DNA of 64,000 nucleotides, from the NCBI GenBank assembly GCA_032988165.1, contig JANTQF010000022.1, positions 62,001-126,000 on the forward strand, read 5' to 3'. A program made the translations under genes and the position numbers. This DNA comes from Emmonsiellopsis sp. PD_33 (taxonomy: Eukaryota > Ascomycota > Eurotiomycetes > Onygenales > Ajellomycetaceae). Positions 22,312-34,303 of this stretch are shown piece after piece. Below the pieces are notes generated by a model. The model worked only from the letters and a program-made list of their open reading frames with translations, was not told the origin of the DNA and searched no databases. Position 1 is the stretch's first letter. The number at the start of each line of letters is the position of its first letter.

Positions 22312-23084
22312 TTATGATTTCCCAGCCGTACCCTGTGACGTCGGAGATTTTATGGGACGTTCAGACCGTTGGCACTCAGCGCGCACCAGTAGCCAGAATA
22401 TAAAACCGTATTCCGGGCGGCTGATATGTATGTCATTTATACCAGGGCATTGTTCCTGAAGGAATGCAGTGCAAGTCCGCAGACGATGAAGGGTTGATGT
22501 TGCGAGTAGCGTCCCTAGGGGGTCATTGTACAATAACACAGCCTGTGCGAGTGTGCGCTTGTCACTCTCCTCGACGATAGCGTTCTTGTTGTCTTCGACA
22601 TTTTCCGTTTTTGATCCGGCTGTGGTAGTTGATTGTGGAGAATGCGTAGTCTGGAACAAGCGCTTGACGGCCTTGAGGGCAATGCGGTCATTTGCGTAGT
22701 GTAAGACAGTTGCGGCTTGATTGTTCCTGATGACCGTCGATTCTATGGAGTGACTCCATGTTCCTGTTCGGTTTTTCTGTTAATCAGATTATCCGCCTGA
22801 GAAAAGAAGGAGGGCCAAGAATTGGATTGATGGAGTCTCCTCGAGTGATTGTCTACAAGAAGCCAGGAAACTTAGCTAAACATACGGCAGACGAGCAGAT
22901 AGTTCACAATAGACCTCCATGTTTTCCGAGTATAACTCCGCCAGTAGTGGATTTTTGAGTCGCCAGGGTCAACTTTCTTGGGGTCAACTTTCTCGGGGTC
23001 AATGATGTGAGAGAAGTCTTCGAGATTAGAGAGTTCGGCAAAGATGCAGTCGTGTATCTCAGGGGGGAGAAAATTCCAATCCAT
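22312..23084 (-). CDS. Small F-box-like protein, hypothetical
   Basis: Exons 22886-23084 and 22312-22763 join in phase (donor GTATGT, acceptor ACAG) to give 216 aa. The N-terminus MDWNFLPPEIHDCIFAEL and, across the splice, LLVCRTWSHSIES look like an F-box or F-box-like helix pair, which would link a substrate to an SCF ubiquitin ligase. Between them lies a short imperfect repeat, DPEKVDPKKVDP, from near-identical 15-nt units at about 22967-23001. The C-terminal half has no motif I recognise. The upstream region lacks a clear TATA box. Coding status is moderately supported by the phase-consistent splice. Confidence 0.55.
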
Positions 23085-24309
23085 GGCGTGCGTAGTTCGT
23101 GGCGGAAGAGAGGATGCAGTGGAGCTGGCGACTCGAGGACAGCAGGATAAGAATCAGGTTAAATAAACGTCAAACATGCTGCGGGTTATTTAACTGCTGG
23201 GGCTGGCCAGCATCTTATCTTGTTATTAGTTACGAACCAAGCCATCCTCTTGAACGGAAGTCCGACTTGGCACTTAAATAACAAGTATTTACCCACCAGA
23301 TCCCCATTTCTAGTTTTACAGCCATCTCGCCCTCATTCTGGAGAACTCACATCCTTGAAGATTCCAACTGCTTGGCTGCTTTGTTGAGCTGCTTTTGGCT
23401 CTTATCCAAGCATTAACCTACTCCACCCAATATCCCCGACAAAAACAGGTCCATTCCACGGTGCATCGGATCGACTCCAGATCCGCTAGAATATTGACGT
23501 ACATATGGCGGCCAGTCCCTCGACCTGTCACTGCTCGAGTCGGAGACAAATATATGGCCCGCACGATATGGTTTGCCAGATATAAATAGTAAGAAGTAAC
23601 TTTTCTCCCAACCCCGCATCGCCACCGAGGATAATTCAGATCTGACTTGCCTCACAGTCTCCTGGTTGGCCATGTCTGTCAATATCCCAGCCGGATTATC
23701 CACAGACAGCCGAGTCTACCATTTACAACCAGGCCACCACTCTACTAAAGGGCTGGCCGTCCAAAGAGAGCGTTCTTTATCTCAAAGGATTCTTGTCAGC
23801 CTGTGCCATGTTGCTCACTGACCGCTGTGACCAGCCACAAGCAGTCGCTCCTGCGTCAAGAAACGCTTTGTTCCGCTCAGCTGGATCCGACTGAGACTTT
23901 CTTGAGTTCGAGCTGGAGCTAAAGTCTGCTCTCTCGCCCTAGCTCTCCCATTCGCAAGATTGCCTGAAACATCACCATTGTTACCGGTCTATATACGAGA
24001 TACGCGAACGTGTCGACGCAGATCTTTGAGCCACATCATGCCATCAGAAGGTCACTCTGCTCACCCGCCAAAATTAACCTCACACAGCGTCATTCTGACT
24101 GATGCACAAGGCCATTTTTTGGCGTGCGAAATGCTTCCGGCTCTGTCGGGGAATTATATATAAAGCCTGTGTCCCCAGGTTTCTTTCATTGATTTATTAC
24201 TTCTCACCTTCGCGCTACGAACCTCGGCATTACAAGACAAGCCACCTTTCGGGTGTTTCGAATTTCGTCTTCCAGAGGCAATCTAATTGATCAATATCAT
24301 CATCTCACT
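23085..24309. other. 1.2-kb intergenic, divergent promoters
   Basis: Upstream DNA of the F-box-like gene (left) and the secreted-protein gene (right). A TATA-like site near 24155 serves the right-hand gene. No further gene seen. Confidence 0.5.
24155..24164 (+). promoter_or_regulatory. TATA-like box of the secreted-protein gene
   Basis: TATATATAAA about 145 nt before the ATG at 24310, a spacing that fits a highly expressed fungal gene. Confidence 0.5.
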
Positions 24310-24974
24310 ATGAAGTCTTTCATTGCTTACACCAGCATTGCCCTCGCGCTTATCTCCTCCCTCGCATCAGCCACTGGAGATCCAAATGTCCCTCCCTTCA
24401 CGATCCGCGCCATAACCCCTCCGGCAGGGCCGGGCGGATCCCCTCCTCTATCTGGCCAGCTCCAATATGTGACTAGCGGAACATCTGGTGCCGTGGTTGT
24501 CGGTGCTACTGAAGGTGTGGAAGACTTTGTCGCTGTAAGTCACTCTGATCCCCTCCCTTTTCCTACCACGTCCTTGATGTCGATTTTCATACATACTAAC
24601 CCCCAGACTAGGAAATGGTCACCTCTCCTAAAGGCGCCATGAAAATCCAAAAGGACGAAGAGCCCACTATCAACTTCTGGCTCGAGCCCCTCGTTGATGG
24701 CATTTCGGAGCTCAAAGTAGGCCCCGCCGGCCAGGAGGGGGAAGGTAGCAGAGTGGATAGCTTCTTCGCAACCAGCGATGGATGCGGTGCCCATTGTGGT
24801 GGTCCTATGGTCGTTTACGATGATACCCCTGATGATGACAAGTTTGAAGGGACCTGGCTCGCTTATCCTCGCGACGGAGAGGATGGTTTGGCAATTCGCT
24901 GGGTCCCTGGTGGGGAGGTTCCTAAGGGCCATACCAAGATCTATCTCATGCGCGATTCTGTTCCGGAGGAATAA
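24310..24974 (+). CDS. Small secreted protein of unknown function
   Basis: Exons 24310-24534 and 24612-24974 join in phase 0 (GTAAGT donor, CTAG acceptor) to give 195 aa. The N-terminus MKSFIAYTSIALALISSLASA is a clean signal peptide with a likely cut after ASA. The mature part begins with a Pro/Gly-rich stretch (TPPAGPGGSPPLSG), then a probable beta-rich region (MKIQKDEEPTINFWLEPL, FEGTWLAYP, GLAIRWVPGG). There are only two cysteines in the mature part, in DGCGAHCGG. No family recognised; a host- or environment-facing secreted protein is plausible. The TATA box at 24155 suggests regulated expression. Confidence 0.75.
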
Positions 24975-27966
24975 ACCGACTATGTTGGAGGGTTGGGTTA
25001 ATTCTTTTTTTTTTCCTTTTTCGTTCTTGTTTAGAGCTTTTGGACTATCGCTGCATTTTCAAGCTTGTTTAGCGTTGCGCTTTGCGTACGGGTATCTACC
25101 TGATATGGTCGTCTGTTTCGATTCTAGTTTTGGATACTTCACGCAAAAAGCAAGATGGTTATGTTGCTCGTTTCCTTGCGCTAACTTGTTTGGTTTTATA
25201 GAATGGGGGTCCCTGGACAACTGATCTGATTTCTAATGTTTTCATATTGCACAAAGTATGCTTTTGGCTGTGCTCTACTACCTATGAACTTCCATCAAGC
25301 TTATTTGACTTGGACCAGCTTTGCTCATCACTTAATGTTTTCGTCTCGAGTTTGCCATGGTAATAAGTGTCCACTTTCACTCAAATACACCAGCATACCT
25401 GTCTCCGGTAGCATCAGCGGCAGCGAATAATTTCCCTTTCGATAGAAACATGTTTTGGGATTAACCATGGGCCGATAACCAAAAATCCTTATCGTGAGAA
25501 GCTGGGGGCAAACGCATAGGATTGCCCCTCTTTTAGTCGCTCTCCGTCTTCTCTTAACCATGTAGATAATTTTCTGAACGCACGCCCTTAGATCGACATG
25601 TCTTAAAATATCTCCCACGCGAAAGTGGCGCGGAAACACGTGGTTCCACACAGTGTCGATCTGCAAATCCAACAACCACTCCTTTTGAAGTTTTGGTATC
25701 CGGGAAACAATCGATATTGATACGCATTTCCATGACTGATTGGATCCTATTATAGGCAAGGTCAAACAAAATATGCGACTTGAATGTATATTTGAAATAG
25801 TGTATAGTGACAGAAACCCAACCCTAATATATAGACGCCAACGCTGACCTCCTATTCAGTTTAAGAACTCCAACGTCGGTCGCTCTCCCCGTTACCTCTT
25901 ACTATCACACCCGTCACTAAAGACGACCAAAGTTAAGATGAAACTTATACCACGTTCCAAGTCCCGGAACGGACCGCGCAGCCCGCCGACCAAAAAGTCC
26001 CGAACCTTCGGCATGCCGAAACTCTATCACCCGTCCCCGACCGCATCAACATCCGTAATATTCCCACAAAAAGGATATTACATACATCTAATCAGCGCCT
26101 AACGACGCATACAAACATGGCAACAAACGCAAGCAAGGTCTTGATGCACGACACTCCCACCCCTGCTTGCCTCGGTTACTCCCGACAACCCCGGCTACAA
26201 TAGCTAGGTCCACCGATCACGTCAACCAGCCCTATACAGCGCAATCATCGCACACGTTAATAATATCCCCAGCGTCCCAAGGCTGCGGATATGCTAAATA
26301 ATAAGGTGCGCGCGGAATCCGGGGAACCGTTAGCTGGCGCCTGATTTTAGTTCCTGCATGCACGGCCGTGTAACCCTAGTTGTCACGCGTTTGCTAGGGG
26401 GGTAGGGCTGGCTGCTGCTCCCTCCCACTTCCATTTCAATCTGATCGTGAATCGATCTGGTGCGGCTAGTTGTCTTTTGATGATAGGTAGGGTTGAAAGC
26501 CCTACATATGACCCTGGTTCGGTCTGTATGCGGTGGAAAGACATCTGTGACGACGTCCATGTGTCGCGCTTGGATGTCTTGTTCACTTCGCCCATCCATC
26601 CCATATTCAACCGTTCAGCCATAAAACAACCCCGAAGACGAGCAGACGAATCAAGTAGACGAGCCATTTAACGAAGATGCAAAAATACCGACCTACCAGC
26701 ATAGTTATCACTGTGCTACGCACCCTACTACATCCCGTACACGCACCATACCATACCACCCCAACCACACGGCTATAACAACACCCACATATCTATCCAT
26801 CAACCCCAATCCGACCATCGGCTCCGTTCCTCGATATATCTCATATATTATATATATCATTGAACTATTCCGTTTATTGACTTTTGCCATTCTTCGACTG
26901 CTGCATGCTCGGAGATATCTTCATAATCATCGTCCTCATCACCTTCTTCACCATCATCACCATCATCATCGTCGTCTTGATTCACATCATCATTGGCATC
27001 CGTGGCACCAGACATCGCCACGACTCTGTTGAGGGCGGGACATGGCACAAAACTCAGCCGCAAGGGCTAGAACACAATGCCAACCAAACCATTCCTTCGC
27101 CTGCATTTGTGTCGTACAAGACAACACAAGGCACAAAAATGGGATGAAACGTAATTCTGCAACCGCGACTGGTGAGGCTGAGGTAGATAGAATGGACAGG
27201 ATATCAATTTGGATGTGAGGCAGTAGGGGGGAGGGGGGGGGGCGCAAGCCGGGAGCGAGCAAAGCGAGCGCCATGCGGCTTGTTTGAAATAATGTTATTC
27301 CCCCTTTTTCGCCCCTGCTGGTTTGCCCTCTTTCCTCGGGCATATTAGGTGCGTGCATGAATGATCGGTTCTGTGTATAGACGGACAAAGAATGTAAAAA
27401 GATCAAATCTAGAGGCGGTGCATAAAGATCACCATGCCCAGGATCTGAAGGAGTGATTTTGTGATGACGCCGTGTCGCCCACGTGGTTATTTTGTTAATC
27501 ACGGTGTTTCTTTGTTTTTGCAGGATTATCTAAAGCGAACAAACCGTCGGGGATAGCAATAGGGTACGGACAAGAGACTCGAAGCTTGATTAAGTTGTTT
27601 GAGCCAGCTATGTGACGGCAACCAAAACGTACTGGGACTAGACATATATAAACTAGAGGTTTTTGCCTAGAGTGAATTAAAAGGAAGCAAGATATGCAAA
27701 GCCCAATGATAAGGAATAGATATATTAATCCGTCCCTAAAAGTAGAAAATCCGTATCCAGAAAAAAATAATTTATTTATGTATGTACTTGAAACATGAGG
27801 GAATATAGTTAAAATGGAAATAGGAATTTGGACATGACGACCACCACACACGCACAACCCAGCAGAGAGAAGACCCATATTAAAACACCAAAGTTAGAAC
27901 AGCTGTCTTATTTTGTTGGATTGTTTGATAATGATGGTTTTTTCCGAGATTATCGTTTGGAATAAT
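24975..27966. other. 3.0-kb gene-poor region
   Basis: Between the secreted-protein gene and the CFEM gene. No gene is well supported. The longest open frames (for example 25328-25765 on the minus strand) lack ATG-anchored, family-like sequence. A 52-codon acidic frame on the minus strand (26857-27015, MSGATDAND...EEWQKSINGIVQ) is possible but is built largely on a GAT-rich trinucleotide tract. Confidence 0.4.
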
Positions 27967-28671
27967 TTACAGGTAGGCAGCGACGGCGAGGAGGGCAGCG
28001 GCGACACCACCAATGTTGGCGTTCAGGTTGGAGCCGGCACCAGGGAACTCAGAGGGGGTGGGAGTTCCGCTGGGGTAGCCACCAGTGGGGGTGGCAACGC
28101 CGGAGGTTGGCTCGATGACAGTGTTGGATGTGGTGGGAGAGTCGGTGGGGTCATCGGTGGGAGCTGGGGTAGCACCACCGGTGGTGGTGGTGGTGGTGGT
28201 GGGGGGGGCCGCAGCGGAAGTAGTGGGCTTGTCGTCACCGCCGCCAATGGGGGGGAGGTCGATGGGGGCGCCAGCGGCAGAGCACTGCTCCTCGACGAGG
28301 TCGGAGACGGCTGGAGAAATGTTAGAAAGGGCGGTTTCATTTGATGGTTGTCGGGGGCCTGGTGGATTTGGAACATACCGCTCTGGTCAGCAGGCTCGCA
28401 AGCCTTCTCAACGCAAGGAGTGATCTTTCCTGGGAGCTCGGGCTTCTTGCAGTGGCACTCGAAGTCGGTCAGGGCAGAGCAGCCATCGGTGGTGAGGGCC
28501 TCAACGAAGCAGTTCAACTATCCATCTCGTTAGTTTCCGTTTCTCGCATGTCACCCCTCCTTTCTTCGATGTCAGAATGGATCAACATACGGCGCACTCA
28601 GGGATATCTGGGAGCTGAGCATTGGCAAGGCCGGCCGCAACGAGGGCGATGAGAGTGGTGGAGAACTTCAT
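27967..28671 (-). CDS. CFEM-domain GPI-anchored surface protein
   Basis: Exons 28591-28671, 28379-28517 and 27967-28310 join in phase (187 aa). Signal peptide MKFSTTLIALVAAGLANA. The CFEM domain follows with its eight cysteines, from PECALNC through GCSALTDFECHC and PCVEKAC to LVEEQC; the Asp before FECHC fits the axial-ligand position seen in haem-binding members. A Ser/Thr/Pro-rich linker (TTSAAAPPTTTTTTGG and later) comes next. The C-terminus is hydrophobic (NANIGGVAAALLAVAAYL) after a small-residue site, as for GPI attachment. CFEM proteins act in haem/iron uptake or wall structure; which one applies here cannot be told. A TATA-like TATAAGAA lies about 155 nt upstream. Confidence 0.92.
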
Positions 28672-31600
28672 TTTGAATATTAAAAGGTTGTATATATATT
28701 CGCAAAAGCGGAAGACTTTGAAGTTTGTATATTAAACGACAGGCTTGAGGCGAGAAACGAATGTCAGTTGTCGAGTTGCGAAAGAAGGAAAAGAAACACG
28801 GAGGAGAAATCAGGTGTGCCGCTTCTTATACAAAAGAGCGGCCCAGGACAGGCAGGGTATCCAGGGGGAACCAAGCCAGAATGGGGAGGGATAGCTGGTT
28901 GTCTGGATACCTCCAATCCGAATCCACCCTCCACATATCCCCCGTTCCTCCACTTTTTGCCCATGGGGCAAGTTCACATGTTACGATGCCAGTTAGCGGT
29001 CATGATACAACAGCGAAAAATACATAGCTGTAAATAAACTCCGATGCTGGAAAACTGGGAACCATGGTCCGCTTGGTGTCGCACGTTGTTTGGACTGGCA
29101 GAACGAGTCAGTGGCGAGCCAGCGTCGAGATCTGGTTCTCGGGTAACCACTGTGCCGAATATTCCATACCATAATCGACTAGTTTGGGGCGTAGAACAGT
29201 CGATGTAGACAACTGGTAAAAAATGCCTTTTCTGGGCCCGCCCTGGATTATACAGCTTGACGTGAAATGGACGGTTTCCTCTCCCCAGGAATGAACCATG
29301 GTAATACGCGGGGACCGAAGTTGCTGAAATTTGGTTCGGTATTGCCTGGTCGTATGCGGTAATTTTGAGACCAAACCCCAATCTTGTCTTGGTCGAGGGA
29401 CAGGAGGCCAAACACAAAGTGCATAGAAACCGGGAATCCTCATCTTCATCCCTGCCTATGTGAGCGTTTGCTGGCGAGGAAGCGAGATACGCAAATGAAA
29501 CCAATCTGCCAATAACAGCAGGCAAGACTGTCTTGGTGGCTGCGCGAGAAGGGTTCGATGCCAATGAGTTGGAGGAAAACGGCACGGTTGGAAGCGAAAG
29601 TTTGAAAACCAGATTCGCTGAGTAGCGTCGCTATTGATGAATTGCTATTTGCCCCAGGGCGTTGGTCCACCAGTGCCTCCTTTTATTGGCTATTTCATAT
29701 TACCGAAAGGCTTATCAGGCGGATGTTCGGAAAACTGGAGAACAGCAAAACGGCGGCGAAAAAACAGAGTCCTGGATAACTTGTCAGCCATGATGAGCAC
29801 CGCTGGGCAAATTCCATCTGAACAAGAAGAGTCATTTTATCACCCAAGGTCTTCGAATTGTCGATAGAGAATCTAGATAGAGAGGAGAAGTACATCTCTG
29901 TGCCGTGTCCCATTTTCATCTTTTTAACCGCATGAATGCCGAGGAACTAGGGCTGGAATGAAGCAGGCTCTGGGCTCCCCTGTTCCGTAATTAAGTGAAG
30001 AGCTCTATGTGGGGGCAACATGGTTAGAGGAAATGTTTGCAGATGAAACCACAAATACCATCGTTGTTCTCTTCATCCCTTGATAAAATGCAGCCATCTT
30101 TGATTCGAGGTTCATCCCTTCAAAGCGCACGAAAAGAAACGGATACGGTCTCGTTAACATCTGGGTTCTGTAATATTACAACCTGACGAAATGACTCAGT
30201 TATGTATCCTCTGGTGGTAATATGCCACCCATCAACGCCTCTGGCAGGGGAGCCTTGGCCTTGACGATCTGGGGTTAGAATGCAAAGAACCGAAGCTTGG
30301 CCCCTTGGGCGAGGCTGCCCCTGTAGATGTGGCGCACTATCCTTGATCTGGCATCGAAGCCGGCATGCCAAGTTTAGATCCGCTTGTACTTAGAAGATAG
30401 CAGCGAATCAAACCGTGTCGTTTGGGACGCCCCCTCCTGTTTCCCGAGAGCTTGCGCGTCGTGATCAGGCCGCTCAAGGCGCTCCATCACAAGCTGCCGT
30501 TCAAGCCTTCAAGGGCATCTACATAAGCACCTACCTCCGCATTTTCGGAGAGGATGCCTGATGAAATCATCAAGCAAATGAAACAGCGAAGTTCAGAGAT
30601 GGCAGGAGTTTATCGATGTCTTCATGAATGACTTGAATGGAAACGCTGTTGGCAAATTCCTGAGCGCCACAATCGAGCTAGAAGCCGTCACCAACCGGTT
30701 TCGGTTTCGACATGCCACGATGACATACATCGAAAACCAGGGATTTCCATGATGCCATGCGTTGCACATCCACGTCGATTCTATATATAGCATGGGGTTC
30801 GAACAGCCAGAGCTTCGGAACTTGGTCAAAATCCCAAGCATCCTAAAAATTATCGAGGAAATCCGAATATGCATGTGGTCAATGTGGCTGTTGAGGTTTG
30901 TCCGACAATTGATCGTTGAAGCCTGTCGTTCGATTTGGCCCTTGTCGTCTTCGAAAATCTCCCGAAGTTGTGAGATAAATGCCCGAATCATGGGCCTCCA
31001 GATCGGGTGATTTGCATAATTGACAACGTTGACATATGTATATCATCATTATGCTCTGGCAAATCTTGCAGATGTCAAGTAAAACCGCCTTGGTTTGAAC
31101 CTGTTTCGTGTGCAAAGCAGCACGTCCAACGTCTACGCTCGTAACAATTGTCGTCATACATGAGCACGGGAACTTTTAAATATGATGAGTCTGGTTGTCT
31201 TTCCCCGCATTTGCGAATCCTCTAGCCGACGTCATCGGGGATTAATTGAAGGCATCTGGATCCTCAATGTGCACCTGCACAATCATGAATTGTTCAAGAT
31301 AAGAGGCGCGAGGAGCACCGCCAAGTTTTCCTAGCAGGCTAGATAAGTTGCATGTGAAATCAGTGTCACAGACAGCTGCTTTCTCAATGCTCAGGACACA
31401 AGAGATGGTAACGTAATGTAAAACAGTATGGTAACTGAATACGGTATCTCCCGTCGTAACTTTCGTCTCGGGGTTGACTCCGTTGAGCTTCAGCGGGGCA
31501 AAATCAAGTCCCGCTGGACTGGATGTAACCTCGCAACCCAAAGGTCCAAAGCAATGGCCTCTGTGGAAAAGGGGCAAGCTCTTTTTACTGAGTACGCATG

Positions 31601-33024
31601 TTGAACCATCTGTTCAGTGGAGTGCAGAAAAGGGCTCCAAAAATCAGTCAATATTTTAGAATGTTTTCGAGGCGTAGTACTGGATTGCGAGGGCCATGAG
31701 CCCGCCTCTGGGGAAGACCGACGCCCATTGGAACAGATCCCTGGTCTTTGAAACAGGGCCCAGGAATTGAGATCGGCAGGCAAACTCCGCACCTTGTCGT
31801 CTTGCTTCCTCGCATGGGCTGGGGATGATCTATCCGCCAATTCGCTGCGTGGCATTCGACGGGTTCAAGCCTATGCTTGTTTAAGTATAGATTATCAGCC
31901 CCTGCCCTTCGCATCATGCATGTCTGGGCTTATCAAGGGAATAGAAGCTTGTCGTCGAAAGGGGGAGGCTGGGGGCCAAGGATATAACATACCCCGTTTT
32001 CCGGGTGCGGGGGGCTCAATCTCAGGATCCACGACCCTCCGGCGTCCGGGAGTGTCTGGGAGAGAGCCTGGAGTGAGGGAAGCTTGTTCCTGACCCAGGG
32101 GAGGGGGAGAGAAATATCCAGCTTGCTTCCAGTTTTTGGTTTGTAGGTTTCTCCAGGGGAGATATGATATGATATGCCCGCCCGGACTGGATGGCGGGGA
32201 GAGAGACATCGATGAGGTCAGCGCGGCCAAGAGGAAGCAGAGCCGCGTCGCGATCACATGTCGCGTGCCTTTCAATTTCCAAGGTTGATATTGATCTCGA
32301 GGAAGAAATTATAACTGCTGCTATTTTCTGACGGTGACACCGCATATACGATCTAGTTTTCGCCATCTACGTCTTCCGATCCCGCCCTGTCTCGGGCATT
32401 GCAACAGGTCCTCTCTGTCGGAACCTTGGAAACAACGCTGGCTGGCACATGTCAATGTATGCGGAGAACAATGGCGTGAGACAACATCTGATATTGGGCC
32501 CCGAACTCTCCAGTTTTCATTTGTTTTTATAGGGATGGACCCCATGGTGAAACAGACGCTCTTCTGCCCCATCCCACCCCGGACTCTGTTAACGTGTGGT
32601 TATTAATAGGGACGGCCCGTGCAAGTTGCACATGTCAGTCATAATCGTGCAAAGTGACCACCCGCCGCTGGGCGGCTTTTGTGCTGGGAGCCAGTGGAGG
32701 CATAGTGATTGCGGAAACTGGTCCTGAGTGAGATCCTGCTAACTGGCAAAAAGAACCTGATATTGATATATATCCCCTTTGTACACGTGGAATACGCCAG
32801 ACTCCCGTCCAAAAATCCAAACCCTAAGACTCCAAAGCACCAAGCCCAGATACAGCGACTCGAATCAAACGGGGAAAATGCGGCAGACGACCACCATCTG
32901 GCCTGAGCTCAGCTCCCCGTACCACCACGAGATAAAGACTCCCGACAGCCAAGAGATTGACCGGGATGGCACCCACGGTCCCGGATCACACGCAACAAGC
33001 AGCATGTTGCCGACTCTCATCCCA
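28672..33024. other. 4.35-kb gene-poor region
   Basis: The largest stretch without a supportable gene. Open frames are short (up to about 200 codons from non-ATG starts, such as 28974-29585 on the minus strand). None shows a domain, signal peptide or coherent splice chain. I saw no terminal inverted repeats or transposase or reverse-transcriptase motifs. Confidence 0.45.
28825..28832 (-). promoter_or_regulatory. TATA-like box of the CFEM gene
   Basis: TATAAGAA on the minus strand, about 155 nt before the CFEM start codon. Confidence 0.4.
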
Positions 33025-33907
33025 TCACGACAGAAGCTCATCCATATACGCCTTCTCATTCGCGATCCCCCGCGCCTCCTCCTTCAGCAGCACAGCCAAC
33101 ACTTCAATGGGTGGATTGAGGCCCAACCCGTGCGCACGCTTCCAGCGCTTGACTCTTGCAATGCCAATGCAGGGCTATAATTTCGTTCCCAGAAGGGTTA
33201 GCGAGTGGAAAACTGTATAGAAAAGTAGACGCAAACGTAACGTAACGCAGCGAGCCGATATAGATAGATAGATAGACAAAACATACCCCATACTGATTCG
33301 ACAAATCGAAATGTCGCAGGATCTTCTCGTTCCTCGTCAGATGTTCTTGATGTACTGCAATATAAAAAAAACTCGTCAGCCAGCCAGACAACAAACAAAC
33401 AAACCTACCCCCTGCCCTTCCCAATAAAACAATAAAACTATATAAAAAAAAATACCCACCTCTCGGCGCAATCCTCCCCGCCTCCTCACGCTCCCAATAC
33501 CCTTCAATCTCCTCCTCACTGACGCTATCCGCCAACCCTTCCACCGCATCCCTCTCCCTCTCCGTCTCCCTCCCCTTCAACTCAACCCTCGCCTGCTCCC
33601 TAACCACTTCATCACTCCTTGACGACGCCGGCAGCGCACGCTGTTCCGGCTCGATCTCCGCTGGGACCGGTGCTGGGACTGGTTCTGGGGCGGGAGAGGC
33701 GGAGGCGGAGGCGGAGGCGGAGCCGCCGGATGTGCTGCGTTGGCGCTGTTGGCGGAGCTGTGTGACCGTGGTGGCCGTGGCCTTTTTGCCCGTGTGTGTG
33801 GTGGTGGTGGGTTTTGAGATGCGCGATTGTCCGCCGAAGGAGAGGGTGGATTGGTTTCCTGGGCCGGAGGTGTTGGGGCCTCCGGAGCGGCGGCGGGTGG
33901 GGGGCAT
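33025..33907 (-). CDS. POLD4: DNA polymerase delta subunit 4 (Cdm1/p12-like)
   Basis: Smallest subunit of replicative DNA polymerase delta, stabilising the complex on PCNA. Exons are 33460-33907, 33287-33354 and 33025-33174 (221 aa), all in phase. The conserved C-terminal domain is split over exons 2 and 3: HLTRNEKILRHFDLSNQYG, then PCIGIARVKRWKRAHGLGLN and PPIEVLAVLLKEE, which is diagnostic. The N-terminus is basic, with a degenerate PIP-like QSTLSF near residue 19. A low-complexity (SA)n tract is followed by a Pro/Ala/Glu repeat encoded by GGCGGA hexamers. Yeast S. cerevisiae lacks this subunit; filamentous fungi and fission yeast have it. Confidence 0.9.
33694..33724. repeat. (GGCGGA)n hexamer tract inside POLD4
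   Basis: About four GGCGGA units encoding the Ser-Ala run on the minus strand. Confidence 0.75.
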
Positions 33908-34303
33908 GGTGGTTGTGTTGTTTCTAGGGGGTTGGATGTCTGGAAGTGGGTGGATGTGGGCTAATGAGAGGAGTTATTGGGATAGGGATATGGTGGATGG
34001 GTGGGTGGTTGGGTGGTTGGTTGGTTGATTGATGCCTTGTCGTCGTTGTGGTTGTTCGTATTTCTGAGATGTGGTTGCGCCGGCAACGGAGCTGGGAGGC
34101 CGAATCGGGTTAAATTAACTTAGTTAAAGTGGCGTTGGGCACAACGCGTTCACGCGTTCCAATTAACGGACGATGATAGAGTATGGACAATGATTTGCAT
34201 AAATATTCTGTTAAGAATCCCGGAATATTATTTAAATTGCCTAAACATGTTGTTTAATACGCATCATCCTAATTAATTATCCCATCAACCCTCCATTATT
34301 CCA
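33908..34303. other. Intergenic POLD4 upstream / amidase 3' flank
   Basis: 396 bp with a (GGTT)n-like run at about 34003-34027. No gene seen. Confidence 0.45.

Noticed and set aside
25328..25765. 145-codon minus-strand frame
   Set aside because: No ATG-anchored conserved block, no splice partner found; no known family recognised.
28023..28517. 164-codon minus-strand frame running through the CFEM gene
   Set aside because: It merges CFEM exon 2 with intron 2 and then reads exon 3 out of frame as Pro/Leu-rich sequence; the spliced model restores the CFEM cysteines and GPI tail.
31242..31577. 111-codon minus-strand frame
   Set aside because: Looks somewhat protein-like but lacks a signal peptide, domain or phase-consistent neighbouring exons.
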